A DNA stretch of 31,545 bases from JBCCEJ01 sp039030335 (GTDB lineage Bacteria > Pseudomonadota > Gammaproteobacteria > HK1). Below the pieces are notes generated by a model. That model had not been told where the DNA came from. It searched no databases and saw only the letters and a program-made list of their open reading frames with translations. Below, piece by piece: positions 7,006 to 15,190 of the stretch; positions within the stretch are counted from its first letter, which is position 1; the number at the start of each line of letters is the position of its first letter. The position numbers and the translations under genes were made by a program. Location of the stretch: assembly GCA_039030335.1 (NCBI GenBank), contig JBCCEJ010000068.1:1-31545 (forward strand), in the 5' to 3' direction.

Positions 7006-8163
7006 TCAGTCGCGCGCCTGGTTCTCGATCAGCCGCTGCATGAAGCGCTCACACGCCTCGACCTGGCTCACCTCGATGAACTCGTTCGGCTGGTGGGCCT
7101 GGTCGATCGAGCCAGGCCCGCAGATAACCGCTGAAAAACCCTCGGACTGGAACTGTCCGCCTTCCGTGCCGTACGGCACGACGTGGGTCTCGTTCTGCTC
7201 TGCCAGACGCTGCGCCAGCCGCTCGGCACGGCCGTCCTCCGGTTCCGGCGTAAGGGCCGGCGCCGCGACGTGTATGACGGTCTCGATGTTGGCCTGTGGA
7301 GAGACCGCTTGCATGGTGGGCAGCAATTCGTCGCAGTACGCGTAGAAGCGATCGAGGATCTCCTGCGGATCGTCTTCCGGAATGCAGCGCACATCCCAGC
7401 GGAAGCGGCACTCCCGACTGATGATGTTGCCGGCCGTACCGCCTTTGACGAGACCGACGTGGATGGAGGAATAGCGCGGCACAAACGGCTGTGCGGACGA
7501 GCGTTCGGCGAACTCTTTCGCCAGATCGTCCAGAAAAGTGATGAGCCGCGCGCCGTTCATCACCGCGCTGACGCCGCGGTGGGTCTGACTGGAATGTGCC
7601 TCGTAGCCGGTGACGATGGTCTCCATGCCGGTCATGCTTTTGTGCGCGTTGACGACCCGCATACTGGTGGGTTCGCCGATGATGACCGCGTGTGGCGGGG
7701 GCAGTTCCCGCGCGATCTCCTTGATCATATCCGGCGCGCCGAGGCAGCCGACCTCTTCGTCGTACGACAGCGCGAAGTGGATCGGACGCTGCAGCCCCGC
7801 TTTCAGCATATCGGGGATCATCGCGAGCGCGATGGCGTAGAAACTCTTCATGTCGCAGGTGCCGCGCCCGAACAGCTTGCCGTCACGTTCAACAACCTGG
7901 AACGGGTCGGAGTCCCACGGTTGCCCGTCGATCGGTACGACGTCGGTGTGGCCGGACAAAACGACTCCGCCCGCCACGTTCGGTCCGACCGTCGCGTACA
8001 GGTTCGCTTTACTGCCGTCTTCGTTCGGCACGAGGTGTGAGCTGATGCCGAAGTCATCCAGATAACCGCGCACATCGTCGATCAGATCCATGTTGCTGTC
8101 GCGCGACACCGTAGGATGGGCGATCAGGCGCGAGATCATGTCGACACAGTCGGTGCGGGGCAT
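7006..8163 (-). CDS. argE: Acetylornithine deacetylase ArgE-type M20 deacylase
   Basis: A 385-aa M20A metallopeptidase-family deacylase, most like acetylornithine deacetylase, which frees ornithine from N-acetylornithine. Metal and catalytic residues are visible: SGHTDVVP (H72, D74), GRGTCDMKSF (D104), YDEEVGC (E136/E137), IGEPT (E164), and a late histidine in IDQAHQPNEF. CDMKSF is typical of ArgE rather than DapE. CAGGAG lies 9 nt before the ATG at 8163; a TTG start six bases upstream is too close to that site. It is not linked to other arginine genes here, so a related N-acyl substrate is possible. The next gene on the right is divergent. Confidence 0.85.
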   Translation of the reverse strand: MPRTDCVDMISRLIAHPTVSRDSNMDLIDDVRGYLDDFGISSHLVPNEDGSKANLYATVGPNVAGGVVLSGHTDVVPIDGQPWDSDPFQVVERDGKLFGRGTCDMKSFYAIALAMIPDMLKAGLQRPIHFALSYDEEVGCLGAPDMIKEIARELPPPHAVIIGEPTSMRVVNAHKSMTGMETIVTGYEAHSSQTHRGVSAVMNGARLITFLDDLAKEFAERSSAQPFVPRYSSIHVGLVKGGTAGNIISRECRFRWDVRCIPEDDPQEILDRFYAYCDELLPTMQAVSPQANIETVIHVAAPALTPEPEDGRAERLAQRLAEQNETHVVPYGTEGGQFQSEGFSAVICGPGSIDQAHQPNEFIEVSQVEACERFMQRLIENQARD

Positions 8164-8410
8164 TGGCAAAGGCTCCTGATGGGCGGGCAGTGAACGCGCC
8201 TAGCGTATCACTCCGGCCGGGCCTCAGTAGATGCGGGCGTCGGCGCCGCCCGCCTGGCCGACGCGCTTGTCGCAGTTCGTGAGAAGCGACCGGCATCGAA
8301 TTGCCACGGCCCTGCGACGCGTCAGCTACCATCTACGCACGATCGCGTTTGCCGGACAGGCGCGAACGGCGCGTTTTGGACCACTCGGGCACGCGACAAC
8401 GGAGCTTTCA

Positions 8411-8899
8411 ATGCGGTTGTTGGGGAGCATTGTTCTTTGCCTTTTTCTCCTGCCCCAGGCACCGGTCGCGCAGGAACCATCACCGGATGCACCGCAGGCG
8501 CAGGCGCTGCAGGTGGTACGCGGATTCCGGCTGAGCGAGAACCTGACGACGCTGGCGGCGCGCGCCGTATTCAGCACCGATACATATCGCGCACTGGTAG
8601 ACCACGTTGGCGCCGCGCGTGCCGCCGACCTGCTGACCGGGGAGATGGTCGCCCTGCTGCCGACCTTCCTGCCGGAATGGGAGGTGCAGATGGCGGCGGC
8701 GCTGGTGGCGATGCTCGCACCGGAAGTCCTGCTGTCGCTCGCGCGCGATGGCGCGACTTCGACGTACGCCGATCGGGTTGAGGACATCAAACGCGACCTC
8801 GCATTCAAAATGCGCGAGCGCGGGGAACTGATCGTCACCGGGTATGCGGTGGGTTCGTTGTTGAAGGCTTACGAGAAAGCGCTGGGCCGGACCGAGTAA
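8411..8899 (+). CDS. Exported protein of unknown function (signal peptide)
   Basis: A 162-aa protein whose first 20 residues form a signal peptide (MRLLGSIVLCLFLLPQAPVA, cleavage likely after A20). There is no lipobox cysteine, so a soluble periplasmic product is likely. The mature part is rich in Ala, Leu and charged residues and looks fully helical, with no recognised domain or conserved metal-binding pattern. GGAG at 8401-8404 precedes the ATG at 8411 by 6 nt. The 143-nt gap to the following FAD oxidase makes co-transcription possible but not certain. Function not recognised. Confidence 0.65.
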   Translation: MRLLGSIVLCLFLLPQAPVAQEPSPDAPQAQALQVVRGFRLSENLTTLAARAVFSTDTYRALVDHVGAARAADLLTGEMVALLPTFLPEWEVQMAAALVAMLAPEVLLSLARDGATSTYADRVEDIKRDLAFKMRERGELIVTGYAVGSLLKAYEKALGRTE

Positions 8900-9042
8900 G
8901 CAGGCGCGCTGCGGGTGCGGCCGCCGTCGCCGGTGGCGCGCGCCGGCCCCGGCGCTCGTATGCCCGGGAGAACGGTGTTGATGGTACGGTGTCCACCCGC
9001 GCGGCGGCCCGAATCCGGTCGCGACCTCGACGGACTGGTGCA

Positions 9043-10320
9043 ATGCTCAAACCCTTCCCCGACAGCCTGTGGCTGGCGACGGCTACGCCAAGGCCTGAAT
9101 GCGCAGCGCTGCAAGGTACCAGCGAGACCGACGTTGCGATCGTCGGCGGCGGATTCACGGGGCTCTCGGCTGCTCTCCATCTGGCCGAGCGCGGCGTGCC
9201 GGTTACGGTGCTGGAGGCGCAGGACATCGGATGGGGTGCATCCGGTCGCAACGGAGGGCAGGTCAATCCGGGTTGGAAAGTGCTGCCCGACGAGATTCGC
9301 GCCCGCCTTGGTGAACCGGCCGCCGGCGAACTGTTAAGCATGCTCGACGAAGCCACGGGTCTGGTGTTCGACCTGATCGAGCGCCACGGAATCGACTGCG
9401 ACGCTGTGCGCACCGGCTATATCCAGGGTGCCGTCGGCAGCCGTGGCGAGCGCTATGCGCGCGACTGGGCCGCGCAATGGGGCGCGCTGGGCGCCCCGGT
9501 GCGGATGCTCGACAAAGCGGAAGTCAGCGGGCTTATCGGCACGGAAGTGTACGACTGCGGTGTTCTGGATGAGCGTGGCGGTAACGTGCAGCCGCTCTCG
9601 TATGTGCGCGGGCTGGCGCGCGCTGCGCTCGCCGCCGGTGCGCAGATTCTGAGCGCAAGCCCGGCTCAGTCGGTTGTGCCGGACGGCGCCGGGTGGTGTG
9701 TCAGAACTCCGGATGGGGAATTGCGTGCCCGGCAGGTGGTTCTTGGCACGAACGGATACACCGACGCTCTGTGGCCGGATCTCGCGCGGAACGTGGTACC
9801 GGTCAAGTCCGTGATCGTGGCAACCCAGCCTTTGGGTGACAACATCGCGGCGACGCTGCTGCAGGAACGCCGCCATGTATCCGAAACGCTGCGCATACAG
9901 GCCTACTACCGTCTCGACCGCGACAACCGGCTCGTATTCGGCGGCCGCGGCGGCACGTTCGAGGCACCTGAGCATTTTGACGGAGAGGGCCTGAAGCGGC
10001 GGGTACGTGACATGTTTCCGCAGTTGGGCGAGCCCGACTGGCAGTATTGCTGGGGTGGCTTCGTCGCGATGACGCCGGATTACACGCCTAAGCTTCTGCA
10101 ACTCGCGGAAGGCGTCTTCGCAGGTCTCGGCTACAACGGCCGCGGCGTCGCGATGGCGACTCTGCTCGGCAAGCAGCTGGCGCATTGCGTGAGCGGTGAG
10201 GCGACGGCGATGCCGTTGACGACGTCGCGCCCGATTCCGCTACATCGCCTGCGTAATTTTGGTGTCGCTGCGCGGGTCGCCTGGGGCCGGGCGCTGGACC
10301 AGCTGGACGCGCGCTTCTAG
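9043..10320 (+). CDS. FAD-dependent amine/D-amino acid oxidoreductase (DAO family, PuuB/DadA-like)
   Basis: A 425-aa flavoprotein of the DAO superfamily. An N-terminal Rossmann dinucleotide site (VAIVGGGFTGLSAALHLAE, 31-49) ends in E58 for ribose binding. WGASGRNGGQVNPG (64-77) is the motif of the gamma-glutamylputrescine oxidase (PuuB/OrdL) branch. The C-terminal GLGYNGRGVAMATLLGKQLA closes the FAD site. Enzymes of this branch oxidise glutamylated polyamines or other secondary amines. The ATG at 9043 is chosen because the family pattern begins directly after it; its ribosome site is weak. It is followed after 77 nt by the multi-rhodanese gene on the same strand. Exact substrate is not readable. 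Confidence 0.87.
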   Translation: MLKPFPDSLWLATATPRPECAALQGTSETDVAIVGGGFTGLSAALHLAERGVPVTVLEAQDIGWGASGRNGGQVNPGWKVLPDEIRARLGEPAAGELLSMLDEATGLVFDLIERHGIDCDAVRTGYIQGAVGSRGERYARDWAAQWGALGAPVRMLDKAEVSGLIGTEVYDCGVLDERGGNVQPLSYVRGLARAALAAGAQILSASPAQSVVPDGAGWCVRTPDGELRARQVVLGTNGYTDALWPDLARNVVPVKSVIVATQPLGDNIAATLLQERRHVSETLRIQAYYRLDRDNRLVFGGRGGTFEAPEHFDGEGLKRRVRDMFPQLGEPDWQYCWGGFVAMTPDYTPKLLQLAEGVFAGLGYNGRGVAMATLLGKQLAHCVSGEATAMPLTTSRPIPLHRLRNFGVAARVAWGRALDQLDARF

Positions 10321-10397
10321 TGCCATGACGGCGCCGGCCCGGTGCCTGCGTCAGCGCAACGCGCAAGAGAACTAACGAACCGTCGGAGGGTATGCCC

Positions 10398-11987
10398 ATG
10401 GGCATTGAAACGCACGGCATCTCTGGCATCGATGTAAAGATGTTGAAAGCCCAGCTGCACTCGGGCGACCCGATCGCGCTTATCGATGTGCGCGAGCCAG
10501 GGGAAGCTGGCGAAGGCCGGCCGTTGTTGGCGGTCAATCTGCCGTACAGTCGCCTCGAAGTCGACGCGATGCAGTTGCTGCCGTGTCTGACGATGCCGAT
10601 CGTGCTGATGGACGACGGCGGATCCGACGATCGCGCCTTGCGCTCGGCGAGTCGCCTGGCAGGCATCGGCTACCAGTCATTGAGCGTCATGAACGGTGGG
10701 CTGGCGGCCTGGGCTGCCGCCGGCTTCAGCGTCTATAAGGGCGTCAATGTACCGAGCAAGACATTTGGCGAGCTGCTGGAGCATGGGCACGATACGCCGG
10801 CCATCGACGCGGCTGAACTCGAAGCCATGCGGCAGGGCGACGAGCCGCCGCTGATCCTCGACGGACGCACGCCCGCCGAATTCGAACGGATGAGCATTCC
10901 GGACGCGATCTCATGCCCCAATGGCGAACTGGCACTTCGCGCTGCGGCGATGGCGAAACCGGGTCAGACCATCGTCGTGAACTGCGCCGGGCGAACGCGC
11001 AGCATCGTCGGTGCACAGACTTTGATCGACTTTGGCATACCCAACGACGTCGTGGCACTGCGCAACGGGACGATGGGCTGGTATCTGTCCGGGTTTGAAC
11101 TCGACCACGGTGAAACCCGATCCTTTCCAAATTCAGTACCCGAGGACGTGCTGGCCGCGGCGCGGGCCCGCGCCGCCGACCTGGCGGTCGAAGCGGGTAT
11201 CGAATTCGTCAGCGCCGCCGACGTGCGTGGTTGGCAGCGGGATCCCGATGCGTGCGTGTACGCGCTCGACGTTCGCACGCACGCGGAGGTGGCTCGCGAC
11301 CCGCATCCGGGCGCGGTGCATGCCCCCGGTGGGCAACTGGTTCAGACCACCGATCACTGGATCGCTGCGCGTGGCGCACGGGTTGTGCTGATCGATTCGG
11401 AAGGCGTGCGCGCGGTCATGGCGGGCCGCTGGCTGCAGCAGATGGGACACGATGTCTGCGTATTGAGGCCTGGTGAACGGCTGAGCGCAGCGCCGCCGAT
11501 GTCCGGGCTGTCGAGCGCCGCTGGAGCGCTCGCGCAACTCGACGCCAACGCGCTCCGCGCTGCCATGAACGGAGGCGCGAGCGCTGTCGATCTGCGCGCC
11601 AGTGCCGACTTCGGCGCCGCCCATGTGGCCGGCGCGACGTGGAGCATCCGCCCGCGTGTAGCCGCGTTGGAGGTGACCTCGGAGGTCGTATTGATCGCAG
11701 ATGACGCCGACCTCGCGGCCCTCGCCGCAAAGGATCTGAGCGAATGCGGGGTAACGGTGGCGGGTGTGCATACTGGCCAACCGGATGATTGGCGGCAGGC
11801 TGGCCTTGACGTCGTCGAGAATGACCCCGTGCCCGACTCCCAGCGCATCGACTTCCTGTTTTTCGTGCACGACCGGCACCAGGGAAATGCACAGGCCGCG
11901 CGCGATTACCTGGAATGGGAAATTGGCCTGGTCGGCCAGCTGGACGCGGACGAGCGGGCGCTGTTTGGCGTGGCGGGTCACGCGTAG
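10398..11987 (+). CDS. Four-domain rhodanese-related sulfurtransferase
   Basis: A 529-aa protein made of four successive rhodanese modules: about 10-112, 133-236, 268-358 and 380-470. Only the second has an intact active loop, with C196 in NCAGRTRS (195-202). In the others the loop position reads DDGGSDD, DSEGVRA and DDADLA, so those modules are structural or regulatory. The C-terminal RIDFLFFVHDRHQGN (483-497) and ARDYLEWEIGLVGQLD are a conserved tail of this family, often found beside cysteine dioxygenase genes; none is visible here. GGAGGG (10385-10390) places the start at the ATG at 10398, not at 10392. Expected role: handling sulfane sulfur from thiol catabolism. Partner unknown. Confidence 0.88.
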   Translation: MGIETHGISGIDVKMLKAQLHSGDPIALIDVREPGEAGEGRPLLAVNLPYSRLEVDAMQLLPCLTMPIVLMDDGGSDDRALRSASRLAGIGYQSLSVMNGGLAAWAAAGFSVYKGVNVPSKTFGELLEHGHDTPAIDAAELEAMRQGDEPPLILDGRTPAEFERMSIPDAISCPNGELALRAAAMAKPGQTIVVNCAGRTRSIVGAQTLIDFGIPNDVVALRNGTMGWYLSGFELDHGETRSFPNSVPEDVLAAARARAADLAVEAGIEFVSAADVRGWQRDPDACVYALDVRTHAEVARDPHPGAVHAPGGQLVQTTDHWIAARGARVVLIDSEGVRAVMAGRWLQQMGHDVCVLRPGERLSAAPPMSGLSSAAGALAQLDANALRAAMNGGASAVDLRASADFGAAHVAGATWSIRPRVAALEVTSEVVLIADDADLAALAAKDLSECGVTVAGVHTGQPDDWRQAGLDVVENDPVPDSQRIDFLFFVHDRHQGNAQAARDYLEWEIGLVGQLDADERALFGVAGHA

Positions 11988-11999
11988 TCCGCCCTCGCT

Positions 12000-12019
12000 G
12001 CGCGCTGGACCAGCCGCGC
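12000..12019. terminator. Hairpin between convergent rhodanese and VOC genes
   Basis: GCGCG (12000-12004) plus CTG (12005-12007) pair with CAG (12011-12013) and CGCGC (12015-12019), with one bulged C and the loop GAC. It lies 13 nt after the rhodanese stop and has no T run. It is a likely 3'-end structure rather than a proven terminator. Confidence 0.35.
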
Positions 12020-12053
12020 GATAGGGCTCGCGGCCCGGTTTGGCCTAAGCGGG

Positions 12054-12452
12054 CTACCCCTGGTCGCAGAACCGGAACAGATAGCCGTCCGGATCTTGCG
12101 CGATGAACTGCCGCTGTTGGACGGACCCACGGTGCGTCGCGTAGCGCTTCGTCTCCAGTGCCAGATAGATGGCGTGCGGATGAGTGCGCTGAACGCGGTG
12201 GTAGAGTTCCACGACGTCGGTTACATCCCACTGGAAGTTAACACCGCGCCCGAACGGCGGTTCGAGCGGCCCGGTCAGCCACCGTCTGCCAGGGCCGGCT
12301 GCTTCCTCGCACATCAGGTCGATGCCATCTAATGTGAAGTAGACGAACTTCTCAGCGGGCCTCTCGTACTTTACCTCGAAGCCAAACGCTTCCACGTAGA
12401 ACGCACGCGTTGTCTCCAGATCACTACAGAGCAACTCTGGGACGATCTTCAC
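12054..12452 (-). CDS. VOC family (glyoxalase/bleomycin-resistance fold) protein
   Basis: A 132-aa vicinal-oxygen-chelate protein. The N-terminal pattern (VPELLCSDLETTRAFYVEAF, 4-23), FGFEVKYERP (23-32) and the C-terminal FIAQDPDGYLFRFCDQG (116-132) are typical of the bleomycin-resistance/glyoxalase-like branch. These small proteins bind or modify diverse ligands, and the substrate cannot be deduced. The start is a GTG at 12452 (MKIVPELL); its ribosome site is weak, but the fold begins immediately. It follows the alpha/beta hydrolase after 34 nt on the same strand, so the two are probably one operon and might act on the same compound. Confidence 0.8.
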   Translation of the reverse strand: MKIVPELLCSDLETTRAFYVEAFGFEVKYERPAEKFVYFTLDGIDLMCEEAAGPGRRWLTGPLEPPFGRGVNFQWDVTDVVELYHRVQRTHPHAIYLALETKRYATHRGSVQQRQFIAQDPDGYLFRFCDQG

Positions 12453-12486
12453 GCACGCGTTTCCACGGTGTTGATCCCGGAGTTTC

Positions 12487-13353
12487 TCAGAGGAAGTTCT
12501 CGATCGCGGCGGCCAGCGCTTCCGGCTGGTCGTGGTGCACGTTGTGTCCGGCCGCCTCTACGCGTACGACATCCACCAGCGTCTGGAACGCAGCCAGCCG
12601 ATCTTCATAGCCGTCGATCTCGCCCCGCATGCTGTTGACGAAACGCGACTCCGCACCTTCGATCCAGAGCACCGGTGCTTCGATCTTCTGCCAGCAGGCT
12701 TTTGCTTCATCGACCCGGAACATATTCGGTTTGACGTACATGTGCGCCGGGTCGGCGCGCCGCCAGACCGTACCGTCCGCCTCTTCGCGGCCCCAGTGCC
12801 GGACCAGGAACATCGCCCGCTCGGGCGTGAGCCGCGGGTTCTCCGACATCATGCGCTCGGCAAAGTCCTGAAAGTCCATGTACGGTCTTTGTCTGGAGCC
12901 GCGTGCGATCTGCTGGAGCCAGCGGGCGTAGCGGCGTGGCGCTTCTTCGACGGGTGTCGGGTTCGCGCCGAGCCCCTCGATGTTGACGAACTTGGCAATG
13001 CGCTGTGGGATCGCGCCGGCGTAGATCGAGGCCGTATTGCCGCCCATGCTGTGTCCGATCAGGATGGCCGGGAACTCGGGTTCGTAGTGGTCGAGGATGA
13101 CGTCCAGATCGGCCACGAGATCGGGATGCCAATAGGTGTCCTGGCCGCTGGGATCGGTGAGTCCATAGCCGCGCCAGTCCGGCGCGATGATATGCCAGTC
13201 GCGTTGCAGCGCATCGACGGTGAACTGCCACGACGCGGACACGTCCTGAAAGCCGTGTAGTAGAAAGAGCTTGGGGCGTCCGGGATCGCCCCAGACCCTG
13301 CAGTGATAGTTCAGTCCACGCACCTGCACGTATTCCGAGCGGCTCTCACGCAT
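12487..13353 (-). CDS. Alpha/beta-fold hydrolase
   Basis: A 288-aa serine hydrolase of the alpha/beta fold. The oxyanion-side motif LLHGFQDVSASW (31-42), PDWRGYGLTDPSG (58-70) and the nucleophile elbow IGHSMGGNTAS (S102) are clear, as is the C-terminal catalytic histidine H270 in AAGHNVHHDQPE. WIEGAES is the probable acid strand. GGGGAG precedes the ATG at 13353. It resembles haloalkane-dehalogenase- and epoxide-hydrolase-like members as well as simple esterases, so the reaction is open. It heads an operon with the VOC gene and is divergent from the acyl-CoA synthetase. Confidence 0.87.
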   Translation of the reverse strand: MRESRSEYVQVRGLNYHCRVWGDPGRPKLFLLHGFQDVSASWQFTVDALQRDWHIIAPDWRGYGLTDPSGQDTYWHPDLVADLDVILDHYEPEFPAILIGHSMGGNTASIYAGAIPQRIAKFVNIEGLGANPTPVEEAPRRYARWLQQIARGSRQRPYMDFQDFAERMMSENPRLTPERAMFLVRHWGREEADGTVWRRADPAHMYVKPNMFRVDEAKACWQKIEAPVLWIEGAESRFVNSMRGEIDGYEDRLAAFQTLVDVVRVEAAGHNVHHDQPEALAAAIENFL

Positions 13354-13569
13354 CTTTGCAACTCCCCCTCAATCTCCTGACACTACGAACTGATGGTGCC
13401 GCTGCCGGCACCGGATTGGATACGGCAACTCTGCAATCCAACGCCTGAGTGTAGCGCGACGGGAGGCGCGATTGATGAGGGCCGGCGGTGTGAGGCCGCT
13501 TTTCGGGGTTGCCTGCGGGCACCGCTCCTGGCAGTTTGCCGGCTCAGGCCACTCACACGAGATCGCACC

Positions 13570-15129
13570 ATGTATCTGACTCAGGCCGTCAAGCGTGCCG
13601 TCCAGATCAACGGCGGTGGCATCGCCTCCATTTGCGCGGACCGGACCCGCACCTGGGCGGAGTTCCAGGAGCGCATTGCCCGGCTCGCCAGCGCGCTGCA
13701 CGGCCTCGGATGCGGCGACAACGATCGCGCGGCGGTCCTGGCGCTGAACAGCGATCGCTATTTCGAGTTCTTCTACGGGGTGCCGTGGGCCGGTTGCGTA
13801 TTCGTCCCGATCAACATCCGCCTCGCGCCGCCCGAAGTCGAGTTCTGGCTGAACGATTCCGGCAGTCGCGTGCTGATGGTCGACGACCAGTTCCTGCCGA
13901 CCGTGCGTGCGCTTGAAGGCAAGCTCGAGACGGTCGAACACGTCGTCTACATCGGAGACGGTGAAACGCCCGAAGGATTGTTGAGTTACGAGTCGTTGCT
14001 CGCCGCCGCTGAGCCCGTGGCTGATGCGGCGCGCGGCTACGATGACCTGGCCGGCCTGTTCTATACCGGCGGCACCACCGGGCGTTCCAAGGGCGTGATG
14101 TTGAGTCATCGCAATCTGGTCATGAATTCGTTCAATGTGCTGCCGACCTTCCAGTTTCAGCCGGACATGCGCTGGCTGCACGCAGCGCCGATGTTTCACA
14201 TCGCCGACGGTTGCGCGACCTTCGGGGTGACGACCGTGGCCGGCACGCACGTGTTCATCCCGGCGTTTTCTCCAGACGGTACGCTCGATGCGGTGCAGCG
14301 CCACGGCGTGACGGATACGCTGCTGGTACCGACGATGGTGAACATGCTGGTCAATTCGCCCAACGTGGGCGAGTTCGATCTGTCGACGCTTCGCAGCATC
14401 GTCTACGGGGCATCGCCGATGCCCGAAGCGGTGATCGTCAAGGCCATGGACGTCATGCCGGACTGCGGTTTCACGCATGCCTACGGGCAGACCGAGTGCG
14501 CACCGCTGGTAACGGCGACGGGACCCGAATTTCATGTCCTCGAAGGTCCGCACGCGGGTCGGTTCAAATCGGCGGGCCGCGCGGTCGCGGGTGTTGAACT
14601 CAAGATCGCGGACGAAGACGGCAAGGAAGTGCCGCGCGGTGAGATCGGCGAGGTGTGCTCGCGTGGGCCGCACGTCATGCAGGGCTACTGGCAGCGCCCC
14701 GACCTGACCGCCGAGGCGGTCAAGGACGGCTGGATGCACTCAGGTGACGCGGGTTACATGGACGAAGAGGGCTTCATCTACATCGTCGACCGCGTGAAGG
14801 ACATGATCATCTCCGGCGGCGAGAACATCTACTCCGCCGAAGTCGAGAATGCGCTCTATCAGCACGAAGCGGTGGTGGAGTGCGCCGTTATTGGCATCCC
14901 GAACGACAAGTGGGGCGAAGCGGTGCACGCCGTCGTCAGATTGCACGAAGGTCAGGAAGCTTCGGAAGAAGCCCTGATCGCGCACTGCCGCGAGCTCATT
15001 GCCGGGTTCAAGTGCCCCCGCAGCGTGTCCTTCAGAGGCGAGCCGATGCCGCTGTCAGGGGCCGGCAAGATTCTGAAAACCGATTTGCGTACGCCATTTT
15101 GGGAAGGTCGCGACAAGGCCGTGAACTAG
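13570..15129 (+). CDS. Acyl-CoA synthetase (AMP-forming), fatty-acid/long-chain type
   Basis: A 519-aa ANL-superfamily ligase that activates a carboxylic acid with ATP and CoA. Core motifs are intact: FYTGGTTGRSKGVM (164-177), YGQTE (305-309), SGDAGYMDEEGFIYIVDR (391-408), the hinge VKDMIISGGENIYSAEVENA (409-428) and the C-terminal catalytic lysine K500 in GAGKILKTDL. Length is normal. The ATG at 13570 is taken because the family N terminus (MYLTQAVKRA) starts there, although the ribosome site is weak; an in-frame extension upstream has no family-like sequence. It is convergent with the glycosyltransferase. Acyl chain unknown: medium to long-chain or aromatic acids are possible. Confidence 0.88.
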   Translation: MYLTQAVKRAVQINGGGIASICADRTRTWAEFQERIARLASALHGLGCGDNDRAAVLALNSDRYFEFFYGVPWAGCVFVPINIRLAPPEVEFWLNDSGSRVLMVDDQFLPTVRALEGKLETVEHVVYIGDGETPEGLLSYESLLAAAEPVADAARGYDDLAGLFYTGGTTGRSKGVMLSHRNLVMNSFNVLPTFQFQPDMRWLHAAPMFHIADGCATFGVTTVAGTHVFIPAFSPDGTLDAVQRHGVTDTLLVPTMVNMLVNSPNVGEFDLSTLRSIVYGASPMPEAVIVKAMDVMPDCGFTHAYGQTECAPLVTATGPEFHVLEGPHAGRFKSAGRAVAGVELKIADEDGKEVPRGEIGEVCSRGPHVMQGYWQRPDLTAEAVKDGWMHSGDAGYMDEEGFIYIVDRVKDMIISGGENIYSAEVENALYQHEAVVECAVIGIPNDKWGEAVHAVVRLHEGQEASEEALIAHCRELIAGFKCPRSVSFRGEPMPLSGAGKILKTDLRTPFWEGRDKAVN

Positions 15130-15190
15130 CGGGCCGTTGTTCGACAGCCGGACGGGCGCCTCCAGGTCTGTCGGTCATGAACCGGCGAGA

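Noticed and set aside
9043..10320. DAO-family gene as D-amino-acid dehydrogenase working with the D-amino-acid aminotransferase at 29443
   Set aside because: The genes are 19 kb apart, and the GASGRNGGQ motif favours the PuuB/OrdL amine-oxidase branch, so no pathway link is claimed.
13369..14739. 456-aa minus-strand frame
   Set aside because: Antisense to the acyl-CoA synthetase, whose ATP-binding and catalytic motifs are intact; the antisense translation has no domain-like pattern.
15142..15173. CGACAG/CTGTCG hairpin between the acyl-CoA synthetase and glycosyltransferase genes
   Set aside because: Only six base pairs around a 20-base loop, expected by chance in this base composition.
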